10,796 bases of DNA from assembly GCA_034437215.1 (NCBI GenBank), contig DAOTVC010000103.1, forward strand, positions 1-10,796, written 5' to 3'. The notes under the pieces are model-generated. The model did not search any database and had not been told where the DNA came from. It saw only the letters and a program-made list of their open reading frames with translations. Positions 5,525 through 10,796 of this stretch are shown piece after piece. How positions within the stretch are numbered: position 1 is the first letter of the stretch; each line of letters begins with the position of its first letter. This DNA is from DAOTVC01 sp034437215 (GTDB lineage: Bacteria > Chloroflexota > Anaerolineae > B4-G1 > SLSP01). Made by a program: the position numbers and the translations under genes.

Positions 5525-8500
5525 ATGGAAGATTTCCTGTTCCGCAGATCCCTCGAGGAGCTCGACCCCGCGATGGCGCAGCTTATCGAGTACGAGGCGG
5601 CGCGCCAGGCCCGCAAACTGGTGATGGTCCCCTCGGAGTCCCTCTCGCCCCCCGCCGTCCACGAAGCGATGTCCTCCGAGTTCTCCCACATCTACGCCGA
5701 GGGCTACCCCGACGAGGCCACGCGCACGATGTCCGAGGAGGAGATCCTCGACTACGAGTACATGCTGGGCCACTTCCGCCGCTACAGCGACCCCCGCTAC
5801 TACAAGGGGGTCGAGTACGCCGACGTGCTGGAGGCGCTGGCCCGCCGCCGCATCGCCGAGGCCTTCGCCGCCAACGGCGTCGCCCCCGACGGGCTCTACG
5901 TCAACGTGCAGCCCCTCTCCGGCGCGCCCGCCAACACCGCCGTGCAGCACGCGCTCATGGACCCCGGTGATACGCTCATGAGCCTGGCGCTGCATGTGGG
6001 CGGGCACCTGACCCACGGCAGCAAGGTGGCCTATTCGGGCAAGACCTACGACGTCGTCCACTACGGCGTCGACGACGAGACGGAGCGGCTGGACTTCGAC
6101 GCCATCCGCGCCCTGGCGCTGGAACACAGGCCCCGGCTCATCATCGCCGGCTACACCTCCTACCCCCTCGCCGTCGACTGGCAGGCCTTCAGGAAGATCG
6201 CCGACGAGGTGGGGGCCTACCTCCTCGCCGACATCGCCCACACCGCCGGCATGGTCGCGGCGGGCGCGCTGGAGAGCCCCGTGGGGATCGCCGACGTCGT
6301 CACCTTCACCACCCACAAGTCCCTGGACGGACCCCGGGGCGCCGTCATCCTCACCCACAACTCGCGCCTGCGCCGCTCCTTTGACCGCGCCGTCTTCCCC
6401 GGGCTGCAGGGCGGCCCTCACATGGAGGTCATCGCCGGGATCGCCGTCGCCGCCAAGTTGGCGCAGACGGAGACCTTCCGGGAGCTCCAGCGGCAGACGG
6501 TGCGCAACGCTCAAGCCCTGGCGAAGGCGCTCGAGGAGAACGGTATCCGGGTGGCCTACGGGGGCACCGACACCCACATGGTCCTCATCGACTGCAAGAC
6601 CATCGAGGGGCCGCACGGCACGCCCCTCATGGGCGATCCCGCCGCGAACCTGCTCGACCTCGCCGGGATCGTCGCCAACCGGAACACCATCCCCGGCGAC
6701 ACGACGGCCGCCTACCCCTCGGGCGTGCGCTTCGGCACCCCCTGGATCACCCAGCGGGGGATGAAGGAGCCGGAGATGCAGCGCATCGCCGAGAACATCG
6801 CCCGGCTGCTGCAGGCCACCGAGCCCTACGAGACGATGTGGCGGCGGCGCAAGGGCTACATGGCCCGGGTCGACTTCGACGTCCTCGAAGGGGTGAAGGT
6901 GGACGTCCGCGAGCTGGCGAAGGCTTTCCCGCCCCACGTGGAGGAGGCGCCGGGCTATCCCCACCTCTTCTACATCGACGACGAGCCGCGGGGCGACGGC
7001 GCCTACGAGCGGCTGGCGCTGGTGGGCGAGTTCGCCAAGCCCTTCGTCCACTGGCTCACCCCCTCCGACACCGTGGGCATGGCCGACGGCGAGAGCCGCG
7101 CCATCACCCTCCTGGAGTCCGACGGCGAGGTGATGGCGGCGGGGCTTCTCACCCGCGAGGACGACGAGCACTACACCCTCGACGTGCCCCGGGAGAGCGC
7201 GGCCCGGGTGATGACCTGGCTGCGGGAGCTCTCCGACGGCTTCGCCGAGACCGACGACGTCTACGGGCGCCTCTACTTCCTCAAGGCGCTGCGGGACGTG
7301 GGCGAGGCCCCCGAGCCGGCGCAGGCCCCGGCCGTCGACGAGGGGCCCTACGACAAGTTCTACTTCGTCGGCGCCGGGTCGCGCACCGAGCCCGCCGGCG
7401 CCCCCCTGCCCCGCTTCGAGTGGCAGGAGCCCGAGGACGCGCCCCTGCGCGAGACCCGGCTGCACGACACCCACGTCGAGCTGGGGGCGCGGATGGTCCC
7501 CTTCGGCGGTTGGGAGATGCCCGTCTGGTACAGCGGCAACCTGGAGGAGCACAACGCCGTCCGGAAGGCGGCGGGCCTCTTCGACGTGAGCCACATGGGC
7601 TGCTGGGACGTCACCGGGCCGGAGGCGGCGGACTTCCTCAACGTGGTGCTCGTCAACGACGTCAACATGCTGGAGGTGGGCGAGTCGCAGTACACGGCTT
7701 TCTTCGACGTGGACGGCGTCCCCATCGACGACCTCCTCATCTACCGCCTGGAGCCCCACCGCTACCTGATCGTGGTCAACGCGGCGAACAACGACAAGGA
7801 CTGGGCCTGGGTCAACGCCGTGCTCAACGCCGAGGTCCAGATCGACCGGAAGCGCCCGTGGGTCCAATGGCCCGGAGGCGGGGCGCACGTCCACCTGCGG
7901 GACCTCCGCGATCCCGCCGCCGGTGAGGATCAACGCCACGAGCTGGCCCTCCAGGGGCCGAAGGCGAAGGAGATCCTCCTGGCTCTGGGCGGCAGCGCCG
8001 AGGAGCTGGCGAAGGTGAAGGGGCTGCCCTGGTCCGGGGTGACCCGGGTGACGCTGGGCGACTTCGACCTCATCGTCAGCCGCACCGGCTACACGGGCGA
8101 GCGCATCGCCTACGAGATCTTCGTCCACCCCGACCGCATCGTGGAGCTCTGGAACCGCCTGTCGGAGTTGGGCGAGCCCCACGGGCTGCAGCCCGCCGGG
8201 CTGGCGGCGCGGGACAGCCTCCGCCTCGAGGCGGGGCTGCCCCTCTACGGGCACGAGATGGCGGGGCCGCTGGGCCTCACCATGGGCGACGCCGGCTTCG
8301 GCACCTACGCCAAGACCTACAAGCCCTTCTTCGTGGGCCGCGGGCCCTACATCGAGCGGGAGCTGCAGCGCGAGGCGGAGGTCATCCGCTTCCGCGTACC
8401 GGAGAAGGGCCACCGCCGTCCCGACCAGCTGGACCGCGTCGTGGACGACCGGGGGCGGGTGGTGGGCTTCGTCACCAGCATCGCCATCGACTCCGAGGGC

Positions 8501-8674
8501 TACCTCATGGGACAGGCCTTCGTCGACGAGCGCTACACCAAGGAGGGGACGGAGCTGGGCGTCCTCATCACGCCGCGCCGGAAGCCCAAGCCCCAGGAGG
8601 AGCTGGAGCTGGGCGACCGCACCCAGCTGCCCGTGCCCATCGAGGTGCTGAGCAAGTTCCCCAAGCGGAAGTAG
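5525..8674 (+). CDS. Fused serine hydroxymethyltransferase / glycine-cleavage T protein (aminomethyltransferase)
   Basis: A single 1049-codon frame joins two one-carbon enzymes. Residues 10-440 are a serine hydroxymethyltransferase (serine + THF to glycine + methylene-THF): YAEGYP with Tyr57 and Glu59, GGHLTHG, ADIAHTAG with Asp236 and His239, the PLP-lysine motif TTHKSL (Lys265), FPGLQGGP, and SGVRFGTP with carboxylate-binding Arg402. Residues 640-1045 are a GcvT domain, which releases methylene-THF from the aminomethyl group carried by GcvH: VPFGGWEMPVWY, LFDVSHMG, folate-site DDLLIY (Asp735-736), ALQGPKA, SRTGYTGE and LRLEAGLPLYGHE. Residues 450-590 form an extra segment resembling a degenerate GcvT module. 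Both domains show insertions (63-90; about 772-803). There is no frameshift, and the gene has its own promoter and terminator. Domain assignment is firm; activity of both halves is inferred. Confidence 0.95.
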   Translation: MEDFLFRRSLEELDPAMAQLIEYEAARQARKLVMVPSESLSPPAVHEAMSSEFSHIYAEGYPDEATRTMSEEEILDYEYMLGHFRRYSDPRYYKGVEYADVLEALARRRIAEAFAANGVAPDGLYVNVQPLSGAPANTAVQHALMDPGDTLMSLALHVGGHLTHGSKVAYSGKTYDVVHYGVDDETERLDFDAIRALALEHRPRLIIAGYTSYPLAVDWQAFRKIADEVGAYLLADIAHTAGMVAAGALESPVGIADVVTFTTHKSLDGPRGAVILTHNSRLRRSFDRAVFPGLQGGPHMEVIAGIAVAAKLAQTETFRELQRQTVRNAQALAKALEENGIRVAYGGTDTHMVLIDCKTIEGPHGTPLMGDPAANLLDLAGIVANRNTIPGDTTAAYPSGVRFGTPWITQRGMKEPEMQRIAENIARLLQATEPYETMWRRRKGYMARVDFDVLEGVKVDVRELAKAFPPHVEEAPGYPHLFYIDDEPRGDGAYERLALVGEFAKPFVHWLTPSDTVGMADGESRAITLLESDGEVMAAGLLTREDDEHYTLDVPRESAARVMTWLRELSDGFAETDDVYGRLYFLKALRDVGEAPEPAQAPAVDEGPYDKFYFVGAGSRTEPAGAPLPRFEWQEPEDAPLRETRLHDTHVELGARMVPFGGWEMPVWYSGNLEEHNAVRKAAGLFDVSHMGCWDVTGPEAADFLNVVLVNDVNMLEVGESQYTAFFDVDGVPIDDLLIYRLEPHRYLIVVNAANNDKDWAWVNAVLNAEVQIDRKRPWVQWPGGGAHVHLRDLRDPAAGEDQRHELALQGPKAKEILLALGGSAEELAKVKGLPWSGVTRVTLGDFDLIVSRTGYTGERIAYEIFVHPDRIVELWNRLSELGEPHGLQPAGLAARDSLRLEAGLPLYGHEMAGPLGLTMGDAGFGTYAKTYKPFFVGRGPYIERELQREAEVIRFRVPEKGHRRPDQLDRVVDDRGRVVGFVTSIAIDSEGYLMGQAFVDERYTKEGTELGVLITPRRKPKPQEELELGDRTQLPVPIEVLSKFPKRK

Positions 8675-8687
8675 GACAGGATTTGAC

Positions 8688-8721
8688 AGCCTCCGGGAGC
8701 AGCTTCCGGAGGCTCTCTTTT
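8688..8721 (+). terminator. Intrinsic terminator of the GlyA-GcvT fusion gene
   Basis: AGCCTCCGG (8688-8696) pairs perfectly with CCGGAGGCT (8706-8714) around a nine-base loop. The stem is followed by the T-rich tail TCTCTTTT, and it begins 13 bp after the stop codon. Confidence 0.9.
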
Positions 8722-8728
8722 AAGAGCT

Positions 8729-8876
8729 ACCACGGGATAAGCGTCTGTAAGAAAACAACTTCCCGACGGCAGGTGCTTGGGAAGCGTAACGAACTTCTGG
8801 AGGGGCTTGAGGCGCACAGCCCTCAAACGAGTTAGGAGGCGTGGTTTCATCCCAACTCCAGAGACGTCGGGAAGTT
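8729..8876 (+). ncRNA. Highly structured non-coding element, candidate HEARO/omega-RNA-like RNA
   Basis: No credible coding region crosses this stretch, yet it has nested complementarity. AACTTCCCGAC (8757-8767) pairs perfectly with 8866-8876. Inside it are a small hairpin GCTT/AAGC (8775-8785), TCTGGAG (8796-8802) with CTCCAGA (8856-8862), and TTGAGG (8807-8812) with CCTCAA (8821-8826). ACCACG (8729-8734) can pair with CGTGGT (8840-8845), which crosses the outer stem and would make a pseudoknot. A multi-stem fold with a pseudoknot near its 5' end resembles HEARO, the RNA guide of IscB transposon nucleases. No IscB gene is present, so this may be an ORF-less or remnant copy. Strand and identity are inferred; the pairings are seen directly. 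Confidence 0.5.
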
Positions 8877-8914
8877 ATACTTTTACGAACCCTAAGAAGG
8901 TCTATCGACGAGAG

Positions 8915-8992
8915 CAAAGGTACGTGCGAACGTGTGAACAGCCTGCCCCGAGTCTGTCGAGGGGTGCGCACGTTCGCACGTAACGACCTTTG
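8915..8992. repeat. 78-bp imperfect palindrome (long hairpin, REP- or MITE-like)
   Basis: CAAAGG (8915-8920) pairs with CCTTTG (8987-8992). Adjacent TACGTGCGAACGTG (8921-8934) pairs perfectly with 8969-8982, and the stem continues with a G-U pair. A four-base bulge (8983-8986) lies on the right arm. The loop contains CCCC (8946-8949) facing GGGG (8961-8964). It lies 18 bp before the left end of the insertion sequence. It could be a REP-type repeat, a miniature element end or a terminator lacking a T tract. Confidence 0.6.
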
Positions 8993-9010
8993 ACTTCGGA
9001 CAGATTTTGT

Positions 9011-9220
9011 AAGGAGACACCGGTGCTTGCGCACACCATCCAAGAACGAAAATGGTTGCTCGCAGATGTGCCACATTGCGTACAATTGAGGTACGGTTGG
9101 TCTCAGGGCGATACTACGCTGGTGCCGCGAGCCCGGAAAGGAGACTGCCATGGGGAGCCTGAGGCACCGTACAATGTTGCTTCGAGCACGCGAAGGAGTT
9201 TCTCTAACGAGGGGTCCCCG
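9011..9220 (+). repeat. Left-end direct repeat, copy 1
   Basis: These 210 bp are identical, base for base, to 10587-10796. They start with AAGGAGACACCGG and end at the palindromic GGGGTCCCC. The preceding bases (ATTTTGT against ATTTTCG) diverge, marking the left boundary. The right boundary of identity is unknown because the window ends inside copy 2. Confidence 0.97.
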
Positions 9221-9251
9221 ACCAACCGCATCTCATGGTGGGGAGGGAGCG
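9011..9251 (+). ncRNA. IS110 left-end non-coding region, candidate bridge RNA
   Basis: IS110-family elements are known to encode a bridge RNA in their non-coding end, with internal loops that pair with donor and target DNA. This leader is the right size and is structured. GTACGGT (9091-9097) pairs with ACCGTAC (9166-9172), continued inwards by CTCAGG (9102-9107) with CCTGAG (9158-9163), leaving a 50-nt loop. ACATTG (9073-9078) can pair with CAATGT (9172-9177). Further right are a TTCG/CGAA stem (9181-9194) and GGGGTCCCC (9211-9219). RNA bounds, guide loops and promoter cannot be fixed by eye. Confidence 0.5.
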
Positions 9252-10571
9252 ATGCGGATTACCTACGAACGAGTCGCCGGCATGGATGTGCATAAGAAGA
9301 CGGTGGTCGCCACCCGCATGCGGGTTACCGAGGGAGCGCGTGTAGATTGGGAGACGCGGACCTTTGGGACGACCACTCCTGAGTTACTGCAGCTGTATGA
9401 CTGGATACAGGAGTGGTCGTGCAGCCATGTAGCGATGGAAAGTACCGGAGATTATTGGAAGCCCGTGTACAATTTGTTGGAGGAAGACTTCGAGGTGTGG
9501 GTGGTCAACGCCCAGCACGTGAAGCGGGTGCCGGGACGGAAGACGGACGCCACGGACGCGGAGTGGTTGGCGGAGTTGATGTTGTACGGTTTGCTCAAAG
9601 CGAGTTTCATTCCCCCCAAGCCCCAACGAGCGCTGCGCGAGTTGACCCGCTATCGCACACGATTGATTCAGGAGCGTAGTCGTACCGTGAACCGGGTACA
9701 GAAGTTGTTGGAAGGGGCGAACATCAAGTTGGCCTCGGTGGTGACAGACATCCAAGGGGTATCGGCCCGCGCCATGTTGGCCGAACTAGCCGCGGGGAAC
9801 GAGGATTCAGCAGCCCTGGCCGAATTGGCGCGGGGACGATTGCGCAACAAGATCCCGGAATTGGAGAAGGCCCTCACGGGCAGAGTCGAACCGCATCACC
9901 GCTTCCTCTTAAGCCAACAGTTGGAGCATATCGACTTCTTGGATGAGCAAGTAGCGGAGATCGAAGCGGAAATCGAGCGTCAGTTGGGGATGATGAATGA
10001 ACCCCCGGACGCACCTAGAACGGAAGGGAACGAAGCATCTCCGCCTACAGAGGAAGAGCCCCCGACGGACTGGCGGGCTGCCGTAAGCTTGTTGGACACG
10101 ATTCCGGGGATCAACCGGAAGGCTGCCCAGGTCATCTTGGCGGAGATCGGGGTTGACATGTCACGGTTCCCGACCGATGGCCACCTGTGCCGGTGGGCGG
10201 GAGTGGCTCCCGGCAACCATGAGAGTGGAGGAAAGCGGTACTCGGGACGAACCACGAAGGGGAACCGCACGCTGAAGAGCATCTTGGTCCAGTGTGCGTA
10301 TGCAGCCATTCGCACCCAGGATAGTTTCTTCAATGCCCGTTACCACCGGTTGGCTGCGCGGCGCGGCAAGAAGCGGGCAGTCATGGCGATCGCACACTCG
10401 ATGTTGAAAGCTATTTGGCACATGCTGAGCACCGGCGAAGTGTATCACGACCTGGGTGGTGACTACTACAATCAACGCAACAAGGATGCCAAAGTGGCCT
10501 ATCACACGCGACAGTTGGAGCAGCTCACCGGTGCTACGGTTCAGATTGCCCTCGGTGGGGCAGCGGCCTAA
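9252..10571 (+). CDS. IS110-family transposase (DEDD/RuvC-like plus serine Transposase_20 domain)
   Basis: The 439-residue protein starts at the ATG at 9252 (MRITYERVAGMDVHKK), preceded by GGGAGGGA. An upstream in-frame ATG at 9150 would add 34 residues that do not fit the family and would read through the structured left end. The N-terminal RuvC-like domain shows Asp12 (GMDVHKK), Glu63 (MESTGDYW), Asp99 and Asp102 (KTDATDAEWLAEL). A helical middle part (about 125-245) and an acidic Pro-rich linker (250-272) follow. The C-terminal domain has IPGINRKAAQVILAEIG, FPTDGHLCRWAGVAPGN and ESGGKRYSGRTTKGN, with Ser325 as the likely nucleophile, then QCAYAA and an HSMLKAIWHML helix. These recombinases work with a bridge RNA. 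The frame is intact, so the element could be active. Its lower GC than the neighbouring fusion gene fits acquired DNA. Confidence 0.95.
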   Translation: MRITYERVAGMDVHKKTVVATRMRVTEGARVDWETRTFGTTTPELLQLYDWIQEWSCSHVAMESTGDYWKPVYNLLEEDFEVWVVNAQHVKRVPGRKTDATDAEWLAELMLYGLLKASFIPPKPQRALRELTRYRTRLIQERSRTVNRVQKLLEGANIKLASVVTDIQGVSARAMLAELAAGNEDSAALAELARGRLRNKIPELEKALTGRVEPHHRFLLSQQLEHIDFLDEQVAEIEAEIERQLGMMNEPPDAPRTEGNEASPPTEEEPPTDWRAAVSLLDTIPGINRKAAQVILAEIGVDMSRFPTDGHLCRWAGVAPGNHESGGKRYSGRTTKGNRTLKSILVQCAYAAIRTQDSFFNARYHRLAARRGKKRAVMAIAHSMLKAIWHMLSTGEVYHDLGGDYYNQRNKDAKVAYHTRQLEQLTGATVQIALGGAAA

Positions 10572-10586
10572 CCGGGGTTATTTTCG

Positions 10587-10796
10587 AAGGAGACACCGGT
10601 GCTTGCGCACACCATCCAAGAACGAAAATGGTTGCTCGCAGATGTGCCACATTGCGTACAATTGAGGTACGGTTGGTCTCAGGGCGATACTACGCTGGTG
10701 CCGCGAGCCCGGAAAGGAGACTGCCATGGGGAGCCTGAGGCACCGTACAATGTTGCTTCGAGCACGCGAAGGAGTTTCTCTAACGAGGGGTCCCCG
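10587..10796 (+). repeat. Left-end direct repeat, copy 2: start of a second, tandem IS110 copy
   Basis: This is an exact 210-bp repeat of 9011-9220 that begins 15 bp after the transposase stop codon and runs to the window edge. A second transposase gene would start about 30 bp beyond the window if the copy is complete. The arrangement is that of a head-to-tail dimer or an abutting right-end/left-end junction. Confidence 0.9.

Larger units (their letters stand above)
9011..10586 (+). mobile_element. IS110-family insertion sequence, complete unit of 1576 bp
   Basis: The bounds come from a direct repeat: sequence from 9011 onward recurs exactly from 10587 onward, an offset of 1576 bp. That makes 9011-10586 one unit: a 241-nt non-coding left end, a transposase gene and only about 15 bp after its stop. 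No terminal inverted repeats or target duplication are evident, as usual for IS110 elements, which recombine site-specifically. A long left end with a short right end fits the IS110 group rather than IS1111. The exact ends could shift by a few bases, since TTTT precedes both copies. Confidence 0.8.

Noticed and set aside
5360..8413. A 1017-codon open frame on the minus strand opposite the fusion gene
   Set aside because: Its product is low-complexity (Val, Gly, Leu, His, Asp, Arg) and shows no motifs. It mirrors the high-GC codon bias of the real plus-strand gene, which has clear enzyme motifs.
8688..8992. A CRISPR array
   Set aside because: The repeats here are inverted and unique, with no regularly spaced direct repeats.
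9150..9251. An upstream in-frame start for the transposase
   Set aside because: The added 34 residues lie in the structured left end and precede the conserved N-terminus. The ATG at 9252 has a purine-rich ribosome site and fits the family.
8777..9295. Short open frames across the non-coding region before the transposase
   Set aside because: They cross the palindromes and the structured left end, lack ribosome sites and show no protein-like pattern.

Overview
The window is GC-rich in its coding parts and looks bacterial. A lipoprotein-type sugar-binding protein, a LacI-type repressor, a bacterial topoisomerase IB, a serine hydroxymethyltransferase-GcvT fusion and degenerate intergenic repeats together suggest Chloroflexota (Anaerolineae/Caldilineae-like). 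That placement is inference from gene content; no marker gene settles it.

Layout. (1) 1-466, minus: the N-terminal part of a sugar ABC transporter substrate-binding lipoprotein, cut by the window edge. (2) 467-937: a divergent control region with a good minus-strand promoter, a LacI-type operator on its predicted start point, a second palindrome three helical turns away, and a leader of about 400 nt. (3) 938-1972, plus: the LacI-family repressor, which probably controls the transporter. (4) 2005-3534, minus: glycerol kinase with its own promoter, convergent with the repressor. (5) 3610-4683, minus: DNA topoisomerase IB with all five active-site positions and its own promoter. (6) 4684-4953: a spacer with degenerate inverted repeats. 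(7) 4954-5235, minus: an unrecognised 93-residue acidic protein. (8) 5525-8674, plus: a 1049-residue fusion of serine hydroxymethyltransferase and glycine-cleavage T protein, with a promoter about 50 nt upstream of the start codon and an intrinsic terminator after it. (9) 8722-9010: non-coding DNA with a nested, possibly pseudoknotted fold (a candidate HEARO/omega-RNA-like RNA) and a separate 78-bp hairpin. (10) 9011-10796: an IS110-family element with a 439-residue transposase and a structured 241-nt left end (candidate bridge RNA). It is followed directly by an identical copy of its left end, so two elements probably sit head to tail.

How the genes work together. The repressor and binding protein form a sugar-uptake control unit. 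GlpK feeds glycerol into central metabolism independently. The GlyA-GcvT fusion joins the two enzymes that exchange one-carbon units between serine, glycine and tetrahydrofolate; no gcvP, gcvH or lpd is visible here. The most unusual items are the fusion, whose middle segment looks like a second GcvT-type module lacking the catalytic Asp pair, and the structured non-coding DNA between the fusion gene and the insertion sequence.
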